From the NCBI GenBank assembly GCA_037444305.1, contig JBBIMP010000017.1:31191-95190 (forward strand): a stretch of DNA of 64,000 nt. Direction: 5' to 3'. This document shows positions 8,084 through 17,416 of the stretch, one piece after another; position 1 is the first letter of the stretch, and every line of letters starts with the position of its first letter. This DNA comes from JBBIMP01 sp037444305. GTDB taxonomy: Bacteria; Acidobacteriota; UBA6911. The notes beneath the pieces were generated by a model. It did not search any database. It saw only the letters and a program-made list of their open reading frames with translations, and was not told the DNA's origin. Made by a program: the position numbers and the translations under genes.

Positions 8084-10510
8084 TCAGGGGAACAATGGCT
8101 CGGGGGAACCCGACCCGCTGTAACGGAAGGGGACCCACAGTATGCCAAAGCCCTCCAGGAGGATGTCGGACTTGGTCGGCTTGACGACGATCTCCTGCAG
8201 GGTTTCCAGTTCGGGATCGAAGGCTGCGGCCAGCTGGTCGGCTTCCAGCTGGAGTTGCTCCTCCAAGTCCTCGATCTGTTGACGGACGCTCTCGATCGTC
8301 TCTTCCGCCATCCGGATGTCCTGCTTCTCGCGCCCGATCTTGGAGGCCTGCCTCGCCGTCGTGCCGGCCCGGCCCAGCGTGCCGACGCTGATCGCCTTCC
8401 GGCCCATCAGCGCGCCGAGTAGCGTGGCGCCGAGCGAAATGGCCGTAGAGACCTTCTGCTGGCCCAGCTGCTCCTTTTCGCGCTCGATTCTCTGTTCCGC
8501 CCGCAGGAGCTGCCGCTCCAGGGACCGCTGCTTCGGCGCGTAGCGGCGGCGGAGCTTGTCGAGTTCGAAATCCCTCTTCTCCCGCGCCAGCTGCTGCAGG
8601 CGGATCCGGAACTCGCGTTCCGACTCCCCCGGCGCCGACACCACCTTGAAAAGGGCGCTCTTCCGGAGCGTGAGCCGCCCTTCGACGTAAAGGAAATCCT
8701 CGTAATCCTTCTGCGCCTGCAGCAGCGGCCGAGCCTGCAACAGCGAACTCGGGAGGGGCGCAAATTGGCCTTCCTCGGCGCGCGGGCGGAGAAGACCGGC
8801 CGCTTCCAGCGACAGGGCCTTGGCGCGCTCCCAGGGCGCGCCGGTCATGTTCGGTTCCAGCTCCAGGATGTGGCGGTAGGCCTCCGTCTGTGCGATCCCG
8901 TGGGCGCTGCTCGCGAGCTGGACCTTGCCGGAGGCATACAGGAAGGGGTGATAGACCGTCCGGCCTTCGCCGGCGGTTTCGGCCGGGGCGAACCACTCGG
9001 TCAGCGAGACCGGGATGGCAGGTTTTATCGCACTGGCTGCGGCGGCCCGGGCCGGGGCAGGGAATGCGGCGGCCGGCGCCTCTGCGGGTGCGGTCACGCC
9101 TGCCTGTGCCGTCAGGTCGCGGATCTGCGTACGGGTGAGCGGACCCGCCAGGTACGACAGGGCCCAGCGGGTATGGAAAAGCACCGGCTCATCCTCGCGT
9201 GCGTTCTGCATCACGAAGACGCGCGTCTTGAGCCCCGCGATGACATCGGGGAGGCTCTGCCCGCCGATGGTCAGGTCCTTCCCCCCGGCGGCGCTCGAAA
9301 GGCCGTCGAGCAGCCGCCCGCGGTCACGCTCCGTCTGCAGCCGGCCGATGAACCAGGTCCCGGTGTTGGACAGCGCCTTGTAGTCGAGGTCCACCGGATT
9401 CTGCGTCGCCAGCACTACGCCGAGACCGAAAGCCCGCGCCTGCTTCAGCATCGTCATCAGGGGTTTTTTCGAAGGGGGCTCGGCCACGGGCGGGAGGAAG
9501 CCGAAGATCTCGTCCATGTAGACGAGCGCGCGCAGGCTGGTGGTGCCCGGCTGAGAGCGCATCCAGCCGAGAATCTGGTTGAAGAGCATCGTGACGAAAA
9601 ACATCCGCTCCGCGTCGGAAAGGTGGGCGATGGAGAAGATGCTCAGGCGCGGCTTTCCTTCCGGGGTGTAGAGCAGGCTGCCGGCATCCAGCGGCGCGCC
9701 CTGCATCCAGGTTTCGAAGCCGGGCGCTGCCAGGATGTTATTGAGTGTCATGGCCAGCTCCATCCGGTCGGCGGCCGGGTAGAAAGATTCCAGGTCGAAA
9801 ACCCCGATGCGCTGCATCGGGGGCGACTGCACCGACTGGATGAGCGCTCCCAGGGTCAGGCTTTTTCCCCCGAGCCAGGCGTTTTCGATGATATTGGCGA
9901 GGAGGATGTGCTCGCGGCTGCGCAGGGGATCGGCCTGGATGCCCACCAGCCCCAGGATGCCGGCCGCCGTCGAGGAAATCCGGTCCTTCAGCAGGTCCAG
10001 ATCCCCGCCGGCATGCTGCGCCGGCGCGGAAAAGGAATCGAGGATCGAAACCGGGAGGCCTGCCGTGCTGCCCGGGGTGTAGAGGGCGAAGTCCGCCGCA
10101 TCGCGCAGCATCCGGATCCGGTCTGTTGCCTGGTCCCATTCGGCGAGCCCGCGCCGCCAGCGCCCGGCTTGAGCTTCGGCATACTGCTCGACCGTCATGT
10201 CCTTCCTGCGTGCCTCCTCGGGATTCACCCAGGGGAGCAGGTCTTTCGCCTCCATCGAGGGGAAGGTGAGCATCAGGTTCGAGAGATCGCCCTTGGGGTC
10301 GATCGCGATGACAGGAATCTTGTCGATGAGCGCCTCTTCCAGGAGCGTGACGCAGAGCCCGGTTTTGCCGCTGCCCGTCATGCCCACGCAGACCGCGTGC
10401 GTCACCAGGTCGCGGGAGTCGTACAGCAGGTGGCCGGGGCCTGGTTCTCCCGATTGCGGATCGACCGCCTTGCCAAGATAGAAAAGCCCGAGTTTCTCGT
10501 ATGCCTGCAT
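8084..10510 (-). CDS. HerA-like hexameric ATPase with C-terminal coiled coil
   Basis: An 808-residue AAA ATPase of the HerA/FtsK clade. Walker A is GMTGSGKT (residues 43-50), followed by VIAIDPKGDLSNL. Walker B is ALVYMDEIFGFLPP, with ATQNPVDLDYKALSN as the sensor region. After the ATPase there is an Ala/Pro-rich linker and a long charged heptad-like stretch, with QSLERQLLRAEQRIEREKEQ in its early part and QQIEDLEEQLQLEADQLAAA near its end, interrupted by a short Gly/Ala-rich hydrophobic segment. It resembles standalone HerA-domain proteins found in many bacteria. No NurA nuclease or other nuclease sits beside it, so a role in end resection or defence is only a possibility. GGGAGA precedes the ATG. 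Confidence 0.82.
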   Translation of the reverse strand: MQAYEKLGLFYLGKAVDPQSGEPGPGHLLYDSRDLVTHAVCVGMTGSGKTGLCVTLLEEALIDKIPVIAIDPKGDLSNLMLTFPSMEAKDLLPWVNPEEARRKDMTVEQYAEAQAGRWRRGLAEWDQATDRIRMLRDAADFALYTPGSTAGLPVSILDSFSAPAQHAGGDLDLLKDRISSTAAGILGLVGIQADPLRSREHILLANIIENAWLGGKSLTLGALIQSVQSPPMQRIGVFDLESFYPAADRMELAMTLNNILAAPGFETWMQGAPLDAGSLLYTPEGKPRLSIFSIAHLSDAERMFFVTMLFNQILGWMRSQPGTTSLRALVYMDEIFGFLPPVAEPPSKKPLMTMLKQARAFGLGVVLATQNPVDLDYKALSNTGTWFIGRLQTERDRGRLLDGLSSAAGGKDLTIGGQSLPDVIAGLKTRVFVMQNAREDEPVLFHTRWALSYLAGPLTRTQIRDLTAQAGVTAPAEAPAAAFPAPARAAAASAIKPAIPVSLTEWFAPAETAGEGRTVYHPFLYASGKVQLASSAHGIAQTEAYRHILELEPNMTGAPWERAKALSLEAAGLLRPRAEEGQFAPLPSSLLQARPLLQAQKDYEDFLYVEGRLTLRKSALFKVVSAPGESEREFRIRLQQLAREKRDFELDKLRRRYAPKQRSLERQLLRAEQRIEREKEQLGQQKVSTAISLGATLLGALMGRKAISVGTLGRAGTTARQASKIGREKQDIRMAEETIESVRQQIEDLEEQLQLEADQLAAAFDPELETLQEIVVKPTKSDILLEGFGILWVPFRYSGSGSPEPLFP

Positions 10511-10786
10511 GGGTGTCTCCCTTCTGATTGGATCGAAGAAGCGCCGGGGATCCTGCCGTTGCTGCAGGCAAATCCCGGTTCAGAAAAGTTCTACCTTTCG
10601 AGCAACCGCGGATCAAGCTGAAATCTCGAGAGTGTCCGCCCGCTGTTCCGGGAGGCCGGGCATCCGGTCCGGCCGGGAAGACCTTTATTTCTCCCGCCGT
10701 TTCGTGATAATTCCTGCCATTCGGAGCACGAATGGAACCCGGGGCGTTCACGATGGGTGCAGGCGGGGGACAAGCGGCAAGGTGAC
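10511..10786. other. Divergent intergenic region between HerA-like and GT-C-like genes
   Basis: About 276 bases between divergent genes, so it must hold both promoters. I see no strong -35/-10 pair and no repeat. Confidence 0.35.
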
Positions 10787-12739
10787 ATGAGATACCGGCC
10801 GAAACTTGCGGGAACCGCAATTGAGGGAACGGTGATCTTGCTCGCGGTGGGAGCGTCGGCTGCCGCCGCATACCTTCAGGGGCAGGATACGAACTGGGAT
10901 CTGCGCAACTACCACTACTATGCGGGATACGCTTTCCTGCACAGGCCTCCCCACTACGACTTCGCCCCGGCCCAGGTCCAGAGCTTCTTCAATCCGCTGG
11001 TGCACGTGCCGAGCTACCTGGCGCTGAGCCATCTGTCCGGCCGCGCGGCGGCTCTCCTGTTCGGCGCGGTGCAGGGTCTCAACCTCTGGCTCGTCTTCAG
11101 GATCGCCATGCAGGTTCTGCGGGAAATCCCGCGCCCCATCCGGCTTGCCGTGAGTCTCTCCAGCGCCGCGGCGGCGTTCTGGGGAGCGGCCGGCCTGGCG
11201 GAGCTGGGGACCACCCTGGGGGACAACCTGGTCAGCATCCCGGTGCTGGCCGCGCTGTCACTCCTGCTGGGGGCGCTGCGCGGGAGCGAGGGTGAGGGGA
11301 ACCGGTCCGTGCTGGCAGCTGGAATCCTCGCGGGCCTGGCGGCGGGGCTCAAGCTCACAACCATGATCTACGCCGCGCCCCTGTTGGCGGCCTTTTTTGC
11401 GGCCTCCGTCCTGGGAGGGAGGGGGCTGCGCAAATGCGTTCTTCTGGGTGCGGGCATGGCCGCCGGCTTTGCCGTGGCCTACGGCCACTGGGGGATGAGC
11501 CTGTGGAGGGAGTATGGCAACCCGGTGTTTCCCTATCTGAACGACCTGTTCCGGTCGGAGTACTACCCGCCCGAAAACCCCGTCGACATCCGTTTCCTGC
11601 CGCGCAACCTGTCGCAGAAGCTTTTCTACCCCTTCTATTTTGCCACGCTCAACGACTGGGTGAGCGAGGAGAGGTTTCGCGACCCCCGGATGGCGGCCTG
11701 CTATGTCCTGGCTTTATTGGTGGCCGTAGCGGCGGCCGTCCGCTTTCTGGCAAAGGTCGTGCGCGGAGAACGACCCGGGCCCGCGGATCGCGGCGGCGAG
11801 ATTCCGTTCTTTGTCTTCATCTTTGCGACTGGCAGCTATGCCTGCTGGCAGGCGATGTTTTCCATTTACCGGTATGCCGTTCTGCTGGAGTACGTGGCGC
11901 CTGTCTTTCTGGGCCTTTCCCTGCTGCTGCTGTTCCGGAATGGCAGGGCTGCGGGAATCGCCGCCATCGGGCTGCACGCGGTCCTCTGCGCAGCCGTCGT
12001 CCCCTTGTCCTTCGGACGCCGGCCGTTTGCCGACGGGTATCTGCAGGTGGAGGCGCCTGCGCTGCCAGGCCTCGGCGAGGCGGTCATCCTCATGGCCGGC
12101 ACAGGCGCGCACAGCTATCTGGTTCCTTCATTTCCCAGAGGCACGCGCTTCGTGCGGGTGGAGTCGAACATGCACGCCCCCGGCTTCAATCCGCAGCTCG
12201 AGGGGAAGATTCGCGGCATTCTTGCCGGTTACGGCGCCGGGCAGACCTGGACCTTCGTGCCGCAAGGGGAGGATTATGGCGACACTGCCGCTGCCGCCGC
12301 CTTCTACGGGGTGATTCCCGATGAGAGCGATTGCCGCGAGATCCGCGCCAGACCCCAGAGCCCCGGCCGCCTTTGCGGCTCCGTCAAGGGATTGTCCGCC
12401 GCGCAGGTCGAGAAACGTGCGGCGGTCCTGCGGGAACCTCGCTTCGCGGATCCGGGTGATATTCGTCTGCGGTGCGAATCGAAGGAAGTCTCTGCAGGGA
12501 AGGACTCGATGGTATTTATCGTCGAGAACCTCGACGCCCGGGCCATCGACCTCTATTACACCATCGACGGCAAGAAGATGCCGCCGGTGCGGAACTGGCG
12601 CCTGCGGGACGGCAGGGCCTCGGTTCTCGTCGGCCGGGACACAACCCGCGGGCTCTACCGCATCATCGGCATCCGGGACTCGCAGGCGCCGGGAGTCAAC
12701 CTCTGGCTGAGGACGGACCTCTCGGTCCGCGTCCACTAA
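10787..12739 (+). CDS. Polytopic membrane protein, probable GT-C-type glycosyltransferase
   Basis: A 650-residue protein with about ten hydrophobic segments in the first 400 residues and a soluble C-terminal domain of roughly 250 residues. An early conserved-looking stretch, DTNWDLRNYHYYAGYAFLH, lies just after the first helix. An acidic motif in that loop is where GT-C enzymes carry catalytic Asp, so I infer a lipid-linked sugar transferase or mannosyltransferase-like activity. I cannot name the family with certainty. The start at 10787 follows a GGTGAC; an in-frame start at 10757 would add ten residues. It stands alone, transcribed toward a palindrome and a convergent CPBP gene. Confidence 0.6.
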   Translation: MRYRPKLAGTAIEGTVILLAVGASAAAAYLQGQDTNWDLRNYHYYAGYAFLHRPPHYDFAPAQVQSFFNPLVHVPSYLALSHLSGRAAALLFGAVQGLNLWLVFRIAMQVLREIPRPIRLAVSLSSAAAAFWGAAGLAELGTTLGDNLVSIPVLAALSLLLGALRGSEGEGNRSVLAAGILAGLAAGLKLTTMIYAAPLLAAFFAASVLGGRGLRKCVLLGAGMAAGFAVAYGHWGMSLWREYGNPVFPYLNDLFRSEYYPPENPVDIRFLPRNLSQKLFYPFYFATLNDWVSEERFRDPRMAACYVLALLVAVAAAVRFLAKVVRGERPGPADRGGEIPFFVFIFATGSYACWQAMFSIYRYAVLLEYVAPVFLGLSLLLLFRNGRAAGIAAIGLHAVLCAAVVPLSFGRRPFADGYLQVEAPALPGLGEAVILMAGTGAHSYLVPSFPRGTRFVRVESNMHAPGFNPQLEGKIRGILAGYGAGQTWTFVPQGEDYGDTAAAAAFYGVIPDESDCREIRARPQSPGRLCGSVKGLSAAQVEKRAAVLREPRFADPGDIRLRCESKEVSAGKDSMVFIVENLDARAIDLYYTIDGKKMPPVRNWRLRDGRASVLVGRDTTRGLYRIIGIRDSQAPGVNLWLRTDLSVRVH

Positions 12740-12748
12740 CCCAAACGG

Positions 12749-12828
12749 TGTCAGGCCTTGAAGATTTAATTTTTCGCTGCAACATGACCCAGCAGCCGGC
12801 CAAAAAGTTCAATCTTCAAGGCCTGACA
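12749..12828. repeat. Palindromic intergenic element, 18-bp arms
   Basis: Left arm TGTCAGGCCTTGAAGATT at 12749-12766 is the exact reverse complement of 12811-12828, enclosing a 44-base loop. It lies between two convergent genes, so it can act as a bidirectional terminator. It may belong to a mobile REP-like family because a half copy occurs at 8057-8074. Confidence 0.75.
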
Positions 12829-12835
12829 CAATCGG

Positions 12836-13462
12836 TTATGGGAGCAGGTAGGCGAAGCCGACGCGCATCCCGCCCGTCACTGTGCGCGACAGGCATGCCA
12901 GGATCATCAGCGTGGCCAGACTGTGCGACAGTGCCAGGGGGAGCAGGTTCGGGTGGCGGGTGTAAACCCAGCACCAGACCCAGCCGCCGGCGAACGTCGC
13001 CGGGACGAGAAATGGATTCGGCGCGTGCAGTGCGGCGAACAGGACTGCGGCCGCCGTTATGGCGGCATAGCGGCCGAGGGCTTTTCTCAGCTCTCTCAAC
13101 AGGACCGTCTGCAGGACGAACTGCTGCGCCAGCGCCCACAGAAACAGGATCGCGAGGTCCTTCGAGGGCTCCTGGCGCCCGACGAGCGAGCGCGCCGACC
13201 AGCCGGCGTACACGATCAGGATTAGGACCGGCGTCGTGACATAGAAGGACCAGCGCAGGGCCGGAATGAAATCAATCCAGGAGAATCCCCAGCCGGTCAG
13301 GCCATCCGGGTGCCGCCGGTTGTACTCCAGGCAGGCGAGCACCACCGCGACCTGCAGGGCGAAGCCGGACCAGTGCCGCGGCCCCAGCCACCAGGTGACC
13401 GGCCAAAGGTAGACAAGAATCAGGCCCACAAGCCCCGCGGCGAACCAGCGACCCCTGGGCAT
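12836..13462 (-). CDS. CPBP/CAAX-protease-like membrane protein with altered catalytic motif
   Basis: A 208-residue polytopic membrane protein of the CPBP (ABI) family. Motif 2 (FAALH, His146) and motif 3 (LALSH, His180) of the glutamate intramembrane protease are present. Motif 1, normally EExxxR, reads QQFVLQ (residues 113-118), so both glutamates and the arginine are replaced by glutamine. This predicts loss or alteration of proteolysis. Similar QQ variants may form a subfamily, but that is from memory. It is convergent with the GT-C-like gene. Confidence 0.75.
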   Translation of the reverse strand: MPRGRWFAAGLVGLILVYLWPVTWWLGPRHWSGFALQVAVVLACLEYNRRHPDGLTGWGFSWIDFIPALRWSFYVTTPVLILIVYAGWSARSLVGRQEPSKDLAILFLWALAQQFVLQTVLLRELRKALGRYAAITAAAVLFAALHAPNPFLVPATFAGGWVWCWVYTRHPNLLPLALSHSLATLMILACLSRTVTGGMRVGFAYLLP

Positions 13463-13519
13463 GGGAAGTTTCTCCTCTCGAAGATGGGAACGCGGCCGGT
13501 GCGCAGTGTCCTCCGGCGG

Positions 13520-14287
13520 TCACTTAGCCGTCATGCGGATCGCGCCGTCCAGACGGATCACTTCCCCGTTCAGCATCTCGTTTTCAATGATGTGGCAGAC
13601 GAGCGCCGCATATTCCTCAGGCTTCCCCAGGCGCGGCGGAAACGGCACCTGCTGGCCGAGGGACTGGCGGACCGGTTCGGGCATGCCCGCCAGCATGGGC
13701 GTGTCGAAGATGCCCGGGGCTATCGTCATCACACGGATGCCGAAGCGCGCGAATTCGCGGGCGATCGGCAGGGCCATCGATAGCACGCCCCCCTTGGAGG
13801 CGGAGTAGGCCGCCTGGCCGATCTGTCCGTCGAACGCGGCCACGGAGGCCGTGCTGATGACCACGCCCCGCTCGCCCGAGGCCAGCGGCTCCGCCTTCGC
13901 GATCTCGGCTGCGGCCAAGCGGAGGACGTTGAAGGTGCCGACCAGGTTGATCTGGACGACCCGGGCGAAACTCTCCAGCGAGTGCGGCCCGGTTTTGCCC
14001 AGGACCCTTTCGGCTGGGGCGACACCCGCGCAGTTGACGGCGCCGCGCAGCCCGCCGAAGGCTTCCGCCGCCATGCGGACTGCCGCCTCCACATCCGGCT
14101 CCGAAGTGACGTCGCAGCGGGAGAAACGGGCGCGGCTTCCCAGCTCCGCCGCGAGGCCTTCGCCTTCCTCCACCTTGACGTCTGCGATCAAGAGTTTGGC
14201 GCCTGCCGCCGCGAGCGAACGCGCGGTAGCGGCGCCGAGCCCGGAACTGCCTCCGCTGATCAAAAAAGCCTGGCCTTTTATCTGCAT
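13520..14287 (-). CDS. SDR-family 3-hydroxyacyl-CoA dehydrogenase-like protein
   Basis: A 255-residue classical short-chain dehydrogenase. It has the nucleotide-binding GGSSGLG after strand one, ADVKVEEGE at the end of strand two (acidic residue favouring NAD), NCAGVAPAERVLGK and the catalytic YSASK, followed by TIAPGIFDTPMLAGMPEPVR. This arrangement matches type-2 3-hydroxyacyl-CoA dehydrogenases (HSD17B10-like), so a role in fatty-acid or branched-chain acyl-CoA oxidation is likely. The ATG at 14287 has a GGAAAGGAAG ribosome site; an in-frame start 20 codons upstream lacks one. Confidence 0.85.
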   Translation of the reverse strand: MQIKGQAFLISGGSSGLGAATARSLAAAGAKLLIADVKVEEGEGLAAELGSRARFSRCDVTSEPDVEAAVRMAAEAFGGLRGAVNCAGVAPAERVLGKTGPHSLESFARVVQINLVGTFNVLRLAAAEIAKAEPLASGERGVVISTASVAAFDGQIGQAAYSASKGGVLSMALPIAREFARFGIRVMTIAPGIFDTPMLAGMPEPVRQSLGQQVPFPPRLGKPEEYAALVCHIIENEMLNGEVIRLDGAIRMTAK

Positions 14288-14488
14288 ATGCTTCCTTTCC
14301 CGTTGTCCTTGCCGTCTGTTTGTAGGGATTACTGCCGCACAAAACAAGGCGGATGATACACCACTGCGACAGCCGGAGCCACGGCTTCGCGCGCGCAGGG
14401 GGACAGGGAACGCAGCTCATTGGAAGTGACGGCCGCGGGTTCCCATTTCGTGTCCCGGCGGGGCCGCCCGGTGATAAAATGCCGTCTC

Positions 14489-16054
14489 ATGAGGGCGAGC
14501 TTCAGGTACAACCCTACCGTCGTGGCTGCCGCGATGGGAGCCATCGTGGTTTCCACCGTCATTCTGAGCTATTTCAGCTACTACTACACTGTCGGGCGCG
14601 CCAGCCTGGTCGATCTTTCGCTCGTCCAGTCCAACATGCGGCTGGCGGCCTACTACATCGACAGCATCGAGCGGCGCATCATCGACAACGACCGCATAAT
14701 GTCGGATATGGTCGATGTCGACAACCCTTCGAGCTGGCCGGAGACCGTCGAGGAGATCCGCCGGGGCGACTTCAATGTCGAGCAGGTCTATTTCCTCCGG
14801 CTCGGCGACACCGTGCCGATCTACCCCCCCTATTCCAACGAGATCCGGAACGCCTGGGGGGCGTTCCGCGCGAGCTTCCGTCCAGGCGAGCTGAACCTGG
14901 AGCGCCTGGGGCTGAACCAGGCCCACCACCTGCACAAGGAACGGCAGGAGAAGTACTATTTCGCCTCGTACGTGCTCAAGGAGGACGCTGCCGGGAAGCG
15001 GATCCTGATCTGCTTTCAGTTCAGCTTCGAGAAAATCATCGCCCTGATCGACAAGACGCTGCGCGACCTGCAGCCCGGCTTTTACGTCAGCATCGTGGAT
15101 TTCGACAACAACGGCGTCTACAGCCAGCCGATAGCCCGCAGCAGCAAGTACTTCTACGAAACGCGCTTCCCGACGACGCTCTACAAGTGGCTGCTCCAGA
15201 TCGTGCCGCGCAACTACACCGAGATCGAAAGGGAAGCCCGGAACCAGCGGCGGATGAACCTGTTCCTGATCCTGCTCAGCATGACGCTGATCTTCTGCAG
15301 CCTGGTGATCATCTACGTGGCCGGGCGCCGGGAGCGGCAGCTGGCCCAGATGAAAGAGGATTTCATCAGTAAGGTGAGCCACGAGCTGAAGACGCCGCTG
15401 TCGCTGATCCGCATGTTCAGCGAAATGCTGGTTACCGGGCGCGTGCGCAGCCAGGAGACGCGCAAGGAATACTACGGCATCATCCACAACGAGAGCGACC
15501 GAATGGGGCGCCTGGTGAACAACCTGCTCGATTTCGCCCGGCTCGAGCGGGAGAAGCAGGGCGCCCGGCTCGAGACCACCGACATCGCGGCGCTCGTTCG
15601 GCGCGAACTCGAGGCTTACCGGCAGCAGGCGGGAGAAAGCGGCTTCCGGATCGTGACCGCGGTGGAGCCGGGAATCCCCGAGACCCAGGCAGACCCGAAC
15701 GCCATCACGACCGCGTTCTTCAACCTGCTCGACAATGCGGTCAAATACTCCGGCGAGAGCAGGGAGGTACTGGTGGATGTGGCGGTCGACAACGGATTCA
15801 TCGCGCTGTCGGTCACCGACCGCGGAGTCGGGATACCGCCGGGGGAGCACGAGAAGGTGTTCGAGAAGTTTTACCGGGGAAGCAGCGCGGCCGGCGGGCG
15901 GATCCGCGGGAGCGGCATCGGCCTTTCCATCACGAAGCACGTCGCGGAGATGCATGGCGGCGAGGTGACGGTGGACAGCGAACCGGGCCGGGGAAGCAGG
16001 TTTACCCTGAGGATTCCGATCGTCAAGGCCCCGGCGGAGAAATCGCAGGGTTAG
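14489..16054 (+). CDS. Membrane sensor histidine kinase
   Basis: A 521-residue kinase. An N-terminal transmembrane helix (about residues 8-35) and a second (about 255-280) flank a roughly 220-residue extracytoplasmic sensor region with no recognised motif. HisKA follows directly with the phospho-acceptor H in VSHELKTPLSLIR, without an obvious HAMP. The HATPase shows the N box (NLLDNAVKYS), DRGVGIPPG and the G2 box GSGIGLSITKHVAEMHGG. It is followed 46 bases later by its presumed partner response regulator. The start at 14489 is chosen because the preceding in-frame residues from 14420 are not hydrophobic or conserved. Confidence 0.93.
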   Translation: MRASFRYNPTVVAAAMGAIVVSTVILSYFSYYYTVGRASLVDLSLVQSNMRLAAYYIDSIERRIIDNDRIMSDMVDVDNPSSWPETVEEIRRGDFNVEQVYFLRLGDTVPIYPPYSNEIRNAWGAFRASFRPGELNLERLGLNQAHHLHKERQEKYYFASYVLKEDAAGKRILICFQFSFEKIIALIDKTLRDLQPGFYVSIVDFDNNGVYSQPIARSSKYFYETRFPTTLYKWLLQIVPRNYTEIEREARNQRRMNLFLILLSMTLIFCSLVIIYVAGRRERQLAQMKEDFISKVSHELKTPLSLIRMFSEMLVTGRVRSQETRKEYYGIIHNESDRMGRLVNNLLDFARLEREKQGARLETTDIAALVRRELEAYRQQAGESGFRIVTAVEPGIPETQADPNAITTAFFNLLDNAVKYSGESREVLVDVAVDNGFIALSVTDRGVGIPPGEHEKVFEKFYRGSSAAGGRIRGSGIGLSITKHVAEMHGGEVTVDSEPGRGSRFTLRIPIVKAPAEKSQG

Positions 16055-16100
16055 AGGCCTTGATGCGCCAGGGGCGCAACAGAACGCTGACCGATCGGCC

Positions 16101-16781
16101 ATGACCAGAATACTGATCGTTGAAGACGAGCTTGAAATGGCCCGCGGGCTGAAGGATATCTTCGAATTCGAAGGCTTCGAAGTCGCCACGGCCGAAACCG
16201 CGCGCGAGGGCCTGCAGGCGCTCGCGCGCAAAATCCCCGACTGCCTCATCCTGGACCTGATGCTCCCCGACATGAGCGGCTACCAGGTGTGCGAGCAGCT
16301 CCGGAAGAAGAAGCTGACCATGCCCATCATCATGCTCACCGCCCGCGGCCAGGAGTACGACAAGATCCGCGGCCTCGAGGCGGGCGCCGACGATTATTTG
16401 ACGAAACCCTTCGGCGTCGGCGAACTCGTTGCGCGGGTGCGGGCCCTGCTGCGCCGCAGCAGCGGCTACGGAAGGGAAATGGATGTCGTCAGTGTCGGCG
16501 GCAGCCGGGTGGACGTGCGCCACCTGAAGGTCTTTCGGGCCGGCCGGGAGCATTCGCTCTCCCACTACGAGGCCGAGCTCTTCAAGCTGCTCTATGCCAA
16601 TCTCGACAAGCCGGTGACCCGCGACGAGATTCTGGACAAAATCTGGGGCACGGAAAACTATCCGACCAACCGGACGGTCGACAACTTCATCGTCAAACTG
16701 CGGAAAAAAATCGAGACCGACTACCGCAATCCGCGCCACATACTCACGATCTACGGAGTCGGGTACAAGCTCAGCCCATGA
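16101..16781 (+). CDS. OmpR/PhoB-family response regulator
   Basis: A 226-residue regulator with an N-terminal receiver (acidic pocket at IVEDE, phospho-acceptor Asp in LILDLMLPDMSG, switch Thr in MLTARG and Lys in LTKPFG) and a C-terminal winged-helix domain ending in RHILTIYGVGYKL. It presumably is phosphorylated by the upstream kinase. The target is unknown, but its stop overlaps the next gene, a membrane protein. Confidence 0.95.
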   Translation: MTRILIVEDELEMARGLKDIFEFEGFEVATAETAREGLQALARKIPDCLILDLMLPDMSGYQVCEQLRKKKLTMPIIMLTARGQEYDKIRGLEAGADDYLTKPFGVGELVARVRALLRRSSGYGREMDVVSVGGSRVDVRHLKVFRAGREHSLSHYEAELFKLLYANLDKPVTRDEILDKIWGTENYPTNRTVDNFIVKLRKKIETDYRNPRHILTIYGVGYKLSP

Positions 16782-17401
16782 TATTTCTCCGGCACCTGGC
16801 CTCGGCGCTCGTTTTCAGGAAATCCTCGATCGCGGTGCTGGCCGCCGACCGCAGGTCGGGAAGGGGCGTTCTCGTTCTGGCCGCGGGCGTTGTCTGCTTC
16901 CTGATCATCCGCAAGTCGGTCTACCGAGAGCTGCTTGGAGCCGGCCCCGCGACTGCCAACGAATTCGTGATCCTCGACTGGCGCACGGCGGCAGCGCTCC
17001 TCCGACTGCTGTTATTCCTCTCGGTATTTTATATTCCTGCCATCGCGGGCCTGGCGGGGTGGATCTCCGGCCGGGCGCGGGGAATCTCGATTCCGGCAGA
17101 CTCGTATCGGGCTCTGGCTTCCGCCCTTTTTCCCCTCTGGGGTGCGGCCTTTTTCATCGCAGCCCCCGTGCAGTTGCTGGTGCCCCACTTCGTGGTCGCA
17201 GAACCCGCGGCCGTCAGCGCGGGCATGCTGGTGCTGCTGATCCTGTGGGTGGGCTACGGCATCGCCGGAGTCGGCGAAGCCGCAGGACTTTCGGTGATGC
17301 GCGCGACGGCGGTCATTCTGCTGGCTTCGCTCGCGCTGCCGGCCGCCTACCTTCTCTCCGGCTTCGTTCTGGGTTTCCCCTGGCCGGCGTTTTTTCCCTG
17401 A
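16778..17401 (+). CDS. Hydrophobic membrane protein, possibly Yip1-like
   Basis: A 207-residue protein with about five hydrophobic segments. The N terminus, with a short basic stretch and then the first helix, resembles Yip1-domain proteins, but I cannot confirm the family. Its ATG overlaps the response-regulator stop, so it is translationally coupled to the two-component system and could be an accessory sensor or transporter. Confidence 0.6.
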   Translation: MIFLRHLASALVFRKSSIAVLAADRRSGRGVLVLAAGVVCFLIIRKSVYRELLGAGPATANEFVILDWRTAAALLRLLLFLSVFYIPAIAGLAGWISGRARGISIPADSYRALASALFPLWGAAFFIAAPVQLLVPHFVVAEPAAVSAGMLVLLILWVGYGIAGVGEAAGLSVMRATAVILLASLALPAAYLLSGFVLGFPWPAFFP

Positions 17402-17416
17402 GCCCGGCCGGCAATT

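Noticed and set aside
8765..10621. 618-residue frame opposite the HerA-like gene
   Set aside because: Composition is that of an antisense shadow; the minus-strand frame carries clear Walker motifs.
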